From NCBI GenBank assembly GCA_044358835.1, contig JBIKNF010000003.1, positions 1-64,000 on the forward strand: a stretch of 64,000 bases of DNA. The letters are read 5' to 3'. The first letter of the stretch is position 1. Each line of letters begins with the position of its first letter. Below the pieces are notes generated by a model that was not told the origin of the DNA, ran no database searches, and saw only the letters and a program-made list of their open reading frames with translations. The stretch is from JAJTHC01 sp044358835. Its GTDB lineage: Bacteria > Cyanobacteriota > Vampirovibrionia > Vampirovibrionales > JAJTHC01. Of the stretch, positions 50,625-59,132 are shown one piece after another. The position numbers and the translations under genes were made by a program.

Positions 50625-51088
50625 TGGTGTGGCACTTAGCGTACGATGAAATGCAAGAATGGATGCGTTATGCCTTACGGCTCGCTCAACAAGCACTTCC
50701 CCATGATGTGCCTGTGGCCGCCGTTTTGTTGGATGCCCAAGGCACGCTAGTGGCAGAAGGGGTAAATACGCGAGAGAAAGACCATAACCCCTTGGGTCAT
50801 GCGGAATTGAATGCCATGCTGGCACTGGCTCAAACACTAGGAGATTGGCGTTTAAATGAGTTTACCTTAATTGTGACCTTAGAACCGTGTGCCATGTGTG
50901 CCAATGCGTTAAAACAAGCGCGAATCGGGCAAGTGATTTTTGGGGCGTACGATCCCACTGAAGGGGAGTCGCCTTCTAAAATTTTACATCGTCAAGGCGA
51001 AGGCTTACAAGTGATTGGCGGTATTTTAGAAGAAGAAGCGAAAGCGTCGCTTCAAGCCTATTTTAAAAACAAACGAAACACGCGTTAG
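50621..51088 (+). CDS. tadA: tRNA-specific adenosine deaminase TadA
   Basis: TadA converts A34 to inosine in tRNA-Arg(ACG). It is a zinc cytidine-deaminase fold protein with HAELNAMLAL (HAE, metal ligand and catalytic Glu) and LEPCAMCANALKQARIGQVIFGAYDP (PCxxC). 155 aa is normal. The ATG at 50621 overlaps the stop of the upstream gene. A second ATG follows at 50624. This is an essential gene in many bacteria. Confidence 0.93.
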   Translation: MMVWHLAYDEMQEWMRYALRLAQQALPHDVPVAAVLLDAQGTLVAEGVNTREKDHNPLGHAELNAMLALAQTLGDWRLNEFTLIVTLEPCAMCANALKQARIGQVIFGAYDPTEGESPSKILHRQGEGLQVIGGILEEEAKASLQAYFKNKRNTR

Positions 51089-51133
51089 GGCCTTATTTTG
51101 GATGGGGTGCTAAGGCTAGGGTTTTATCGTATT

Positions 51134-52918
51134 TTAAAGAGTTTCCCCTACAGTGTCTATACTTTCTTTCCACGCGTGAACAATAGCATCATGCTGAAGG
51201 CGAGGGGTGTGAGCGTCACAAGGCAGGGAAAGGACGTTGAGGGCCACATCCTGTTCATTTAAAGGCTGGCCGACTTTGTCTTTTAAGCACGTTCCTTGTA
51301 AGGGTAGGCCTTTTCCGGCAGGGGGTGGGGTGTTGTGCACAAACCAGTAGGCACAATTGCCACAGGTTTTGGGTTGAATTTGGTAATGAGACAAGGTGCG
51401 AGTGAGTTCGATGAAGGCCTCTTCAAGCTTGGGGGTGTGTTGGGTTTGAAAACGTTGGTGTTTATAAGTTAAGGTTAGCCCATACAACAAGCCTGTGGAG
51501 CAGGGTTGAATATCCACTTCAATATCCGCCACAATTTCTTGAGAACCTAGGGTTAAGATAAAGGGGGTGTGGGTGTCTAAGGTTTGCTGAATTGGTAGGC
51601 TGTTGCGCGATGTGACGGGTAGGCGTCCACTGGGGCGTCGGGGTTCGGCACGCTGAAGCGCGGGCTGGGGTGAAAAGGGAGTTGCTTCAGGGGCTTGAAG
51701 CGAAGCCGTGCGAGGCAGTGGTCGGAGCTTTTGAGCGATCCAGCCTGTCAAGGCCACGGGGAAGGCCAGTATTTCAAGCAACGTAGCAGACAACACAATC
51801 AAGGTAGAATTTAACCATTCGGTAGGTTTAATGCGAGCGACTTTTAAGGTCATGGCCCATAAAAGCAGTTGTCCTGCTGCTAAGAAAGACCACGCAAACG
51901 GCGTCCCTATTTTTTCAGGCCATATTCCCTGTTGAACCAAAGCGGCCACACTGGCTAAGGCAAGCGTGTTTAACATTAAATTACTGGGTAACATGGCCAA
52001 GCGTTGTTCCAGTTCACGGGGGCGAGCCAAGCGAATAAAACGATTGAACACCCCCACCACGACGGTGAAAGTGGCGTCTAGTTCTTGAGCGACATGGGAA
52101 AAGACGTCGGGGTAGTGCCGTTGATATATAATCATGCTAGGCACCCAATGCACTTTTAGACTGGGTGATTTGGCACTGGCTTGATTGAGGGTAATGCTCC
52201 AAGGGGCATAGCCTAAGCCAGGGTGATGTTCAAGGGCAACGTGTTCAAGCACATTGGGCTTAAAGGCAAGGCCACTATGACGAAACAACAAGCCTAAGCC
52301 TCCGTGAAAGCGCCCAACACTTTCAATGCGAGATCGCAAGCGAGTCAACAGGCCCAAGCTACGACTCAACACCCCTTCTCCAAAATCACGATGAGCCATA
52401 TAGCCTTGATACACATCATGTTGATACGCCACAGAAACGGTGTGGCTTAAAAAATCAGGCTTAATCAGGTCAGAAACGTCGAGCAACACAAATAAGTCAG
52501 GGGGGTGTGTGGCCAAAATGCGTTTAAACCCCCACCTCAAGAGACTTTCTTGAGAAAAGGCCACGCCTTCGGGGACGTTGATCCACTGGCAGGAGTCAGG
52601 GAGCTCAAGGGAGTCGCGAATCCAGTGGGCTTGGGGGTGAGCTAAAATAATGAGGCGGGCGTTTTGGTAGTCTTGGGCCGTCATGCAGGTTAAACAATCT
52701 TGTAACGCGAAGTCATCATCAGCATTCATTAAGGGGATGACCACATTTACTTCAAAGTCTTGCCCTTTGATGGGGGGGCGATAGGCTAAATCCTGCCGTC
52801 GTCCTTGTTCTGCGGAAAATAAAATCCACGTACTTCTAATCCCCCAAAAAGCGGAAAGCGTATAAAGCAAGGCATCCGCAGGGGGAACAAAAAAAGGGTA
52901 AACGGGTGGGGAGGGCAT
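51134..52918 (-). CDS. Membrane GT2 glycosyltransferase
   Basis: Residues about 50-250 resemble a family 2 glycosyltransferase (FEVNVVIPLMNADDDFALQDCLTCMTAQDYQNARLIILAHP, and FVLLDVSDLIKPDFL with the metal-binding Asp). The product-binding Q/RxxRW-like motif is not clear. At least two or three helices follow (LASVAALVQQGIWP, FLAAGQLLLWAMTL, LIVLSATLLEILAFPVAL). The C-terminal 150 residues carry a Cys set (CGNCAYWF, GTCLKDK, SLPCDAH) that may bind metal. This resembles processive or glycolipid synthases. AAAGGAAA precedes the ATG at 52918. It is divergent from the flagellin region. Confidence 0.75.
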   Translation of the reverse strand: MPSPPVYPFFVPPADALLYTLSAFWGIRSTWILFSAEQGRRQDLAYRPPIKGQDFEVNVVIPLMNADDDFALQDCLTCMTAQDYQNARLIILAHPQAHWIRDSLELPDSCQWINVPEGVAFSQESLLRWGFKRILATHPPDLFVLLDVSDLIKPDFLSHTVSVAYQHDVYQGYMAHRDFGEGVLSRSLGLLTRLRSRIESVGRFHGGLGLLFRHSGLAFKPNVLEHVALEHHPGLGYAPWSITLNQASAKSPSLKVHWVPSMIIYQRHYPDVFSHVAQELDATFTVVVGVFNRFIRLARPRELEQRLAMLPSNLMLNTLALASVAALVQQGIWPEKIGTPFAWSFLAAGQLLLWAMTLKVARIKPTEWLNSTLIVLSATLLEILAFPVALTGWIAQKLRPLPRTASLQAPEATPFSPQPALQRAEPRRPSGRLPVTSRNSLPIQQTLDTHTPFILTLGSQEIVADIEVDIQPCSTGLLYGLTLTYKHQRFQTQHTPKLEEAFIELTRTLSHYQIQPKTCGNCAYWFVHNTPPPAGKGLPLQGTCLKDKVGQPLNEQDVALNVLSLPCDAHTPRLQHDAIVHAWKESIDTVGETL

Positions 52919-53372
52919 GGGGGTTTCCTTTGAAAAAGCACTCCATTCATTTTAGATGAAAAGTCTTGTTTTGGCTAGAGGTGAAAAGCCCCTCACGGCC
53001 TGCTTCAAAAAGAAGACTCCTCCAGATAAATGAAAGGCTCAAACTTTTAAGAGAGAGCGACGATACTTCAAGCGTAACAAGGTTGCCTAGCGAAAAACAA
53101 TTGTTGTTCACGACTGGGATTCACAAAATTGTTGCATGGATGCAATACACACGGATGCAGGACTTATCCTCTTCTGACTCTCTCTCTTTCACCAATCTTC
53201 TTTAAGTCATCAGGCGTCTGACCTGGATTGAATGCTTGCATTTCGTTCCACAAGGCGATTGAACGTACTTAAGAAAAAGTCTGTGCCAAACAACACGGGC
53301 GATTCGTTGAAGGGGTAGGCAGAACGGATATGAAATCGCGTCCTAATCACGGAAGATAAGGAGCATACTATT
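52919..53372. other. Long region upstream of the first flagellin
   Basis: About 450 bases hold no supported gene. A perfect dyad, TTGCAT-GG-ATGCAA (53132-53145), lies near the middle. A small frame at 52966-53205 has no coding look. A sigma-54 type GG...GC pair at 53225-53239 has one base too much between the pairs. A GGA-rich leader (53351-53363) precedes the start. This gap probably holds flagellin transcription signals, but I cannot assign the sigma factor. Confidence 0.6.
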
Positions 53373-54230
53373 ATGCCTATTAATGTTAATACCAACGTGC
53401 AATCTCTTAATGCACAACGTTTGTTAAGCAAAAACACCATGGGTCTAAACAAATCTTTAGAAGCATTGGCTTCTGGATTTAGAATCAACAAATCTTCGGA
53501 TGACGCCGCAGGCTTGCAGATTTCTGAAGTATTAAGATCCCAAATTCGCGGAAGTGAAAAAGCCAATGACAACGTTCAAGACGGAATCAATGTGCTGAAC
53601 ACGGCAGACGGTTCACTCAGTACGATTACAGACAACCTTCAACGTATGCGTGAACTTTCGGTACAAGGGGCGAATGACACGCTCAATGTCGACCAACGTT
53701 CTGCCATCAACAAGGAACTCAAGCAGTTAACGGCCGATATTTCACGTATTGCCAATTCCACTGAATTTAACGGCAAGAAGCTCTTTTCTTCTGTCACGAA
53801 TTACAAGATTCAAGTGGGTGCGGAATCGGCTTCAGCCACCAATGTGTTGGATATTGGAGGCACCAATTCGGCCTTGGGTACTTTACAAGCCACCAGTTTA
53901 GGCTTGCAAAACCCAGGTGCGGTTATGCAAGTGGGCGTTGGAACCAATGCTTCAGCGCTGAAGGCGATTTCAACGATTGACAAGGCCCTTCAAACCGTGG
54001 GTAACCGTAGAGCCTCTATTGGTGCGATGACCAATCGTTTAAGTTCTGCTGCTCAAAACTTATCAATTTCGATTGAGAACTTCAGTGCCAGTGAATCTCG
54101 CATCCGTAATGTGGATGTGGCCAAAGAATCCGCTGAAATGACGAAGAATCAGATTCTTCAACAAGCCGCGGCGACTGTTCTTGGCCAAGCCAATCAGGCC
54201 CCCCAACTTGCTCTCAAGCTTCTTGGGTAA
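53373..54230 (+). CDS. fliC: Flagellin, first copy
   Basis: The protein is 285 aa, a compact flagellin with only D0 and D1 domains. Conserved ends are INTNVQSLNAQRLLSKNT and the start of the D1 helix LEALASGFRINKSSDDAAGLQISEVLRSQIRG, and at the C-terminus ENFSASESRIRNVDVAKESAEMTKNQILQQAAATVLGQANQAPQLALKLLG. There is no D2/D3 insert, so the filament is thin. AAGGAG at 53358-53363 is the ribosome binding site. A paralogue follows 173 bases downstream. The other flagellar genes are outside the window. Confidence 0.96.
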   Translation: MPINVNTNVQSLNAQRLLSKNTMGLNKSLEALASGFRINKSSDDAAGLQISEVLRSQIRGSEKANDNVQDGINVLNTADGSLSTITDNLQRMRELSVQGANDTLNVDQRSAINKELKQLTADISRIANSTEFNGKKLFSSVTNYKIQVGAESASATNVLDIGGTNSALGTLQATSLGLQNPGAVMQVGVGTNASALKAISTIDKALQTVGNRRASIGAMTNRLSSAAQNLSISIENFSASESRIRNVDVAKESAEMTKNQILQQAAATVLGQANQAPQLALKLLG

Positions 54231-54251
54231 GCCTAGAAAAATGTATAGACG

Positions 54252-54281
54252 AAGGGTTTAGCTCATCCTTACTAAACCCTT
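54252..54281 (+). terminator. Hairpin after the first flagellin
   Basis: AAGGGTTTAG pairs with CTAAACCCTT over 10 bp, with a 10-base loop. There is no clean T-run, so it may be partial or serve as an mRNA-stabilising 3' structure. Confidence 0.55.
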
Positions 54282-54321
54282 TATGTCTTTGAAGCTTTAG
54301 GTAGCACCGTAAACATTTAAG

Positions 54322-54403
54322 AAGGAGGTGAACATCATTTTATACGGTTGAAACTTTCTCAACTCTACTTTTTTAAGTAACAAACATTAAAGGATTCATT
54401 ACT
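54322..54403 (+). promoter_or_regulatory. GGA-rich leader of the second flagellin
   Basis: AAGGAGGTGA (54322-54331) is a 10-base exact complement of the 16S anti-Shine-Dalgarno tail, yet no start codon follows within 15 bases; the real ATG is at 54404, with its own AAAGGA site near 54389-54394. Two GGA motifs in a flagellin leader is the pattern bound by CsrA. This is inference, not proof. Confidence 0.5.
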
Positions 54404-55261
54404 ATGGGTATTCAAATTAATACCAACGTACAATCTCTCAATGCACAACGTTTATTGGGTCAAAACACCAATAACTTGGGCAGATCACTTGAGAAATTGG
54501 CCTCTGGATTCAGAATCAACAAATCTTCGGATGATGCCGCAGGCTTGCAGATTTCTGAAAGTCTTAGATCCCAAATCAGAGGTAGCCAAAAAGCCAATGA
54601 CAACGTTCAAGACGGAATCAATGTGCTGAACACGGCAGACGGTTCACTCAGTACGATTACAGACAACCTGCAACGTATGCGTGAACTTTCGGTACAAGGG
54701 GCGAATGACACGCTTAATACCGATCAACGTTCTGCCATTAACAAGGAACTTAAGCAACTGACGGCGGATATTTCCCGTATTGCCAATGCCACTGAATTCA
54801 ACGGCAAGAAGCTCTTTTCTTCTGTCACCAACTTTAAAATTCAAGTGGGTGCGGAATCGGCTTCAGCCACCAACGTGTTGGATATTGGTGGCACCAATTC
54901 TGCCTTGGGTACCTTACAAGCCACCAGTTTAGGCTTGCAGGCTGCAGGTGCAGTGATGAAAGTAGGCGTCGGAACCAATGCTTCAGCGTTGGGGTCGATT
55001 TCAACGATTGACAAGGCCCTTCAAACCGTGGGTAACCGAAGAGCATCGATTGGTGCAATGACCAATCGCCTAACTTCTGCTAGCACGAACCTCGCGATTT
55101 CGATCGAGAACTTCAGTGCCAGTGAATCTCGCATCCGTAATGTGGATGTGGCCAAAGAATCCGCTGAAATGACGAAGAATCAGATTCTTCAACAAGCAGC
55201 AGCAACGGTTCTGGGTCAGGCCAATCAGGCTCCGAACTTGGCGTTACAGTTATTGAGATAA
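54404..55261 (+). CDS. fliC: Flagellin, second copy
   Basis: The second flagellin, also 285 aa, is very close to the first. It has the same D0/D1 ends (INTNVQSLNAQRLLGQNT, and SESRIRNVDVAKESAEMTKNQILQQAAATVLGQANQAP) and differs mainly at a few D1 positions and in residues near 170-200. The DNA is identical over long blocks (for example 53560-53638 and 54591-54669), which points to recent duplication or gene conversion. It has its own leader and terminator, so the two copies can be expressed separately. Confidence 0.96.
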   Translation: MGIQINTNVQSLNAQRLLGQNTNNLGRSLEKLASGFRINKSSDDAAGLQISESLRSQIRGSQKANDNVQDGINVLNTADGSLSTITDNLQRMRELSVQGANDTLNTDQRSAINKELKQLTADISRIANATEFNGKKLFSSVTNFKIQVGAESASATNVLDIGGTNSALGTLQATSLGLQAAGAVMKVGVGTNASALGSISTIDKALQTVGNRRASIGAMTNRLTSASTNLAISIENFSASESRIRNVDVAKESAEMTKNQILQQAAATVLGQANQAPNLALQLLR

Positions 55262-55276
55262 CACCTTGTTCATCTG

Positions 55277-55311
55277 AAAAACCCTCTTCTCACAAGGAAG
55301 AGGGTTTTTTT
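55277..55311 (+). terminator. Intrinsic terminator of the second flagellin
   Basis: AAAAACCCTCTTC pairs with GAAGAGGGTTTTT over 13 bp with a 7-base loop, followed by T. Among the strongest terminators in the window. Confidence 0.95.
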
Positions 55312-55352
55312 GTATGGAGTAGAAGACTCCCAGCGTTTCAAGCCAAGAAGCT

Positions 55353-57341
55353 TTAAAACGTATAACCCACAGTGGCAGGAACGGTTCGAAGTCCCTGAGG
55401 CTTTAGTGAAGTCAACGGCATGAGCCCCGCTTTAGACGCTTGATGCTTTGCATTGGCTATGCGTTCGTTGAAAAGGACTTGAAAGTTCCCTTCCACATCT
55501 CTTTGCTGGGCTTCTTGCCACAATAAAACGGCACGCCCCCATTGGCCTTCACGCTCAGCAATATCCGCCAAAACGTGCCACGGCAAAACATGGCAAGGGT
55601 TTAGCTGAAGCGCGGTATTGGCTTCGGCTTTGAGCTGGTTGAGTTGTGTTTGAAGGGCGTCTTGCTTGAGTTTTTGGATTGCTTTAAGTCTTTGGGGCAA
55701 GTCTTTTTCTAACTGATGCAAACGACTTTCAATACGGATATTGACCTGTTCGAGTTCCACAAGGCGATCTCGACTTTCGTTTGAAGGACGGGCGGAATAC
55801 GCCCATTGAAAGGCCTTTAACGCCCCAGGGACAAATTGCATCAGTCGCCATTGATGCCCTAAATCGCGCGCGGCTTCAGCCGTTTTAGGCGGTGCCATTC
55901 GCTTGAGTTCCATTAAGGCGGTATGCATATCCCCAAACAAAAAGGCCGATTCCGCCCGAATCACGGCCGTGGCACCCAAGTGTTTAAGTTGGTTTAATTG
56001 GTTTAAATCTTCAGGCTTTAAAACGCCGTTTTGTGCCACCAGTTTTAAACGTAAGACTTCTAAAAGGCGTTGTTCAGGCAAGGGTTGAAGGCTTAAGTCA
56101 TCTAGACCTTCACCTAAACGTATTTTTAGGGACGCTCGTGCGGACTGCTGGAGCAAGCGTTGCACCGAAGCCAATTCTTCTTTGTCGATGTTTTGGCCGA
56201 GTAAGAGCTGACGGTAATAGAGAATACTTAACCAGCTAGACAATTGAGGATCCTGCGGGCAAAGCCGTAAAACAGATTGTAAAGGTTGCTTGGCAGCTTC
56301 TAAAGATTCTTTGATGATTAAGGCTTTGGCTTCTTCCTTATAGTCGGCGACTAAATGAGGGTTTAAGCGGAAGGCTTCTTCAAAGGCGGGTACCGCTTGG
56401 TTCACACCCGCGACTTGTTCAAGAAGATGGGCTTTTTTCAAGCTGAGTTCAGGGGATTGGGGAAAGTAAAGAGAAAGGGCTTGATAGGTTTTTAGCGCCT
56501 GTTGTGGATCCGCCAACTTTTCATACTGCTGGGCTTTTAAACGCAAGCGTTCAGGCGATTCAGCGACATCCAACAAAGTGGCTTCATTGGCATAATGAAT
56601 GGCATCTTCAGGGCGTTCTAATTTAGCCAGCATGTGGGCCATGGCATCTAGCACAGCGGGATTTTGACTGCCTAAGTCATAGGCCATTAAAAGGGCCTGT
56701 TTGGCTTGGGGTCTTAAGTCCATGGCTTGGTATAGGGACGAAGCCAGTATTAAAGCACCCTGATGATGGGGGTGCCGGGCGAGCGTTTGCGTGACGTACG
56801 TTTTGGCGTGGGGGGACTGTTTGTCTTTAAACAAGTAGAGTTCCGCGTAGTATAAGGGAATCAGGGCATCTGTCGGGCGTAAGGCGAGCGCCTGTGTTAA
56901 AAGACGCTCTGCTTGAATCATAGCATCGGTGGGGGGGGATGGCTTTAGATGGGGTTGGCTTGCCCATTTAAAATACAAGTAACCCAACTCCGCTAATACG
57001 GTGGGTTCTTTGGGGGCAATCGCTTTAGCCCGATTCAATAAGATTTTGGCTTTAGGGTAATCCCATTTTTTTTGGTACAGATACGCCAAAGTCACGCACG
57101 CTTGCCAGTTCTCAGGCTCTTGTTCAATAATGGCGGCCAGCAGACTTTCAGCCCTTTGGGCATCGCCTGATTTAAGCAACTCATTTAAGCGCGCTTCGGC
57201 GGTAGGGAACTGCGAAAGGGGCAAGTCTTCCACGCTTTGCAAATTCATGGCAAAGCCAGGCAAGGAAGGCAGGTTCATATAAAGAACACTTAAATAGAGA
57301 ACACATAGAACGCCCCAAGGGCGAAAATCATCCAAACGCAC
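55353..57341 (-). CDS. TPR-repeat protein with N-terminal anchor
   Basis: A 662-aa protein with a hydrophobic N-terminus (WGVLCVLYLSVLYMNLPSLPGFAM) that acts as signal or anchor, then tandem TPRs from about residue 45: AEARLNELLKSGDAQRAESLLAAIIEQEPENWQACVTLAYLYQKKWDY, and repeats such as PEDAIHYANEATLL, ADPQQALKTYQALSLYFPQSP and VAGVNQAVPAFEEAFRLNP. A helical, Gln/Leu-rich stretch follows near 540-600. The start codon is a GTG at 57341, with AGAGGT upstream. The partner is unknown; similar proteins act in polysaccharide export or cell envelope assembly. It is divergent from the complex I operon. Confidence 0.8.
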   Translation of the reverse strand: MRLDDFRPWGVLCVLYLSVLYMNLPSLPGFAMNLQSVEDLPLSQFPTAEARLNELLKSGDAQRAESLLAAIIEQEPENWQACVTLAYLYQKKWDYPKAKILLNRAKAIAPKEPTVLAELGYLYFKWASQPHLKPSPPTDAMIQAERLLTQALALRPTDALIPLYYAELYLFKDKQSPHAKTYVTQTLARHPHHQGALILASSLYQAMDLRPQAKQALLMAYDLGSQNPAVLDAMAHMLAKLERPEDAIHYANEATLLDVAESPERLRLKAQQYEKLADPQQALKTYQALSLYFPQSPELSLKKAHLLEQVAGVNQAVPAFEEAFRLNPHLVADYKEEAKALIIKESLEAAKQPLQSVLRLCPQDPQLSSWLSILYYRQLLLGQNIDKEELASVQRLLQQSARASLKIRLGEGLDDLSLQPLPEQRLLEVLRLKLVAQNGVLKPEDLNQLNQLKHLGATAVIRAESAFLFGDMHTALMELKRMAPPKTAEAARDLGHQWRLMQFVPGALKAFQWAYSARPSNESRDRLVELEQVNIRIESRLHQLEKDLPQRLKAIQKLKQDALQTQLNQLKAEANTALQLNPCHVLPWHVLADIAEREGQWGRAVLLWQEAQQRDVEGNFQVLFNERIANAKHQASKAGLMPLTSLKPQGLRTVPATVGYTF

Positions 57342-57449
57342 GATAGAGTCAGGACCTCTTATTTACAGGGGATGCTCTTTATTTTGGCAGAATAAAGCGA
57401 CAAAAAGCCTAAAAAACAAAAATCTCCGTTATTTGAATCGCTTTAGTGT

Positions 57450-57478
57450 TTGACCATTTTTGATATTTAGCGTTTAAT
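57450..57478 (+). promoter_or_regulatory. Promoter of the complex I operon
   Basis: TTGACC (57450-57455) and TTTAAT (57473-57478) lie exactly 17 bases apart. Transcription would start near 57485, which favours the ATG at 57516 over the GTG at 57495 as nuoA start. Confidence 0.7.
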
Positions 57479-57515
57479 AGGGAATATAAATGTTGTGACT
57501 AAGAGAATACGACCC

Positions 57516-57875
57516 ATGCACTTAACTGGATATCCCGTATTTTTCGTTCTTCTGCTTTTTTGCGGCTTGTTTCCCTTTTTGCTTTTTGCTATTTCGCAAT
57601 TGGTGCAAATTAAACAAGCAACCGCGCACAAGTATGAAACCTATGAATCTGGCATGAAGCCCTATGGTGAAGCACGGATTCGCTTTGATGTGAAGTTTTA
57701 TCTCTATGCCTTGCTCTTTATTTTGTTTGACATTGAAACCATTTTCTTGTTTCCTTGGGCGGTGGCGTATGAAAAAGTCGGCGTCTTTGCCTTGGTAGAA
57801 ATGTTGATTTTTGTCGGTATTTTGGCACTCGGTATTGTGTATGCGTGGCGAAAAGGAGCCTTGAGATGGCAGTAA
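57516..57875 (+). CDS. nuoA: NADH-quinone oxidoreductase subunit A
   Basis: NuoA is a three-helix membrane subunit at the junction of the two arms of complex I. The conserved loop is KYETYESGMKPYGEARIRFDVKFYLYALLFILFDIETIFLFPWAV, with FDIETIFLFPWA the family signature. Product 119 aa. I chose the ATG at 57516 because a GTG seven codons earlier lies only about 10 bases from the promoter start. It overlaps nuoB by 10 bases and is the first gene of an operon through at least nuoL. Confidence 0.96.
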   Translation: MHLTGYPVFFVLLLFCGLFPFLLFAISQLVQIKQATAHKYETYESGMKPYGEARIRFDVKFYLYALLFILFDIETIFLFPWAVAYEKVGVFALVEMLIFVGILALGIVYAWRKGALRWQ

Positions 57876-58570
57876 ACGTCGTTTCCAATGCGTGGCAAGA
57901 CATGCTTGAAAGTAGTGGGATTATCGTCACTACAGTTGATGCCGTCTACAACTGGGCCAGAAGCAACTCGGTTTGGCCGATGACTTTTGCCACTTCTTGT
58001 TGTGGAATTGAGATGATGTCGGCTTCTGCGCCGAAATTTGACATTGCTCGCTTTGGTTCTGAAGCCTTTCGCGCGACCCCACGGCAGTCGGATTTAATGA
58101 TTACGGCAGGCACGATTACCTATAAAATGGCCCCTGCGTTGTTGCGTTTGTATGAACAAATGGCGGAGCCTAAGTACGTGATTGCGATGGGCGCTTGCAC
58201 GGTTACGGGTGGGATGTATGAAAATGATTCTTATTCTGTGGTGCGTGGGGTAGATCGTGTGATTCCTGTAGACGTCTATGTGCCAGGATGCCCCCCTCGT
58301 CCAGAAGCCTTACTGGATGCCTTAATTCAATTGCAAAAGAAAATGCGTCAAGAAACTTTAGCTGAACGTCGTAAGCGGACTGCCCAGCACATCGCAAGGG
58401 TTCGTTTGGATGCGGATGATTGTTTGGTGCCGTTAGAAGGAGCCACTGAAGAAGATTTCTTACACTGGGGCATTCAAAAAGACGGATACAACGTCGAAGC
58501 AATGCTAGAGCGTGGCGAATTGGGATTAGTAAGAGGCAATATAAAGTACCGTCATGAACGAAGAAAATAA
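57866..58570 (+). CDS. nuoB: NADH-quinone oxidoreductase subunit B
   Basis: NuoB holds the last iron-sulfur cluster (N2), which passes electrons to quinone. Its Cys ligands are in ATSCCGIEMMSA, GACTVTGGMY and VPGCPPRPEALLDAL. AAAAGGAG (57851-57858) lies 7 bases before the ATG at 57866. The 234-aa chain is longer than the usual 160-220, with a C-terminal tail of about 60 residues after the core. The gene overlaps nuoA by 10 and nuoC by 17 bases, so translation is coupled. Confidence 0.97.
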   Translation: MAVNVVSNAWQDMLESSGIIVTTVDAVYNWARSNSVWPMTFATSCCGIEMMSASAPKFDIARFGSEAFRATPRQSDLMITAGTITYKMAPALLRLYEQMAEPKYVIAMGACTVTGGMYENDSYSVVRGVDRVIPVDVYVPGCPPRPEALLDALIQLQKKMRQETLAERRKRTAQHIARVRLDADDCLVPLEGATEEDFLHWGIQKDGYNVEAMLERGELGLVRGNIKYRHERRK

Positions 58571-59087
58571 ACAGCCCCAACAGGCGCCTAAAACCGAAGT
58601 GCTTGACGCAAAACCCCCTATTCCTGCGGGATTTTTTGGTGCCTTGCTTGAATCTAAGGGCATTGCGGTTGAACACCTGGGCAACGATGCCAAGGGCACC
58701 GAAATGATTCGCTTAAGCGCTGAAGTCCTTCTTAAGGCGGGCGAGTTGCTTAAGAGCGATGCGGGCTCAACGCTCGATATGCTCCTGTTGGTAACGGGAA
58801 TTGACTGGAAGACGCATCGTGAAAGCGTGTATCACCTCTATTCAATGGTGCATTTTCATTCGCTTATTATTAAAATCGTCGCGGATGCTCACGATCAATC
58901 TCCTAGTTTGTACCCTGTTTGGCCCGCAGTCGATTGGCATGAACGTGAAGCCTATGATTTATTAGGGATTCACTATCAGGGGCATCCCGATTTGCGCCGT
59001 ATTTTAATGCCCACGTATTGGTTGGGCCACCCCTTGCGTAAAGATTACAAGGAAGAAGACCCTCGATTGGTTTGGAACCGTCGGTAG
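58554..59087 (+). CDS. nuoC: NADH-quinone oxidoreductase subunit C
   Basis: NuoC (30 kDa) is a soluble peripheral-arm subunit. The signature is WPAVDWHEREAYDLLGIHYQGHPDLRRILMPTYWLGHPLRKDYKEEDPR, and the body has LDMLLLVTGIDWKTHRESVYHLYSMVH. 177 aa. It is separate from nuoD rather than fused. It starts inside nuoB, with a weak ribosome binding site. Confidence 0.96.
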   Translation: MNEENKQPQQAPKTEVLDAKPPIPAGFFGALLESKGIAVEHLGNDAKGTEMIRLSAEVLLKAGELLKSDAGSTLDMLLLVTGIDWKTHRESVYHLYSMVHFHSLIIKIVADAHDQSPSLYPVWPAVDWHEREAYDLLGIHYQGHPDLRRILMPTYWLGHPLRKDYKEEDPRLVWNRR

Positions 59088-59132
59088 TCGTGTTATTCAT
59101 GAATCGTTTTAGAAAACACTTGGAAAATACTT

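Noticed and set aside
52966..53205. 79-aa reading frame upstream of the first flagellin
   Set aside because: No ribosome binding site or family look; composition is unlike neighbouring proteins. The region is more likely a flagellin control region.
53225..53239. Sigma-54 type promoter (GG...GC)
   Set aside because: Eleven bases separate GG and GC instead of ten, so it does not meet the consensus.
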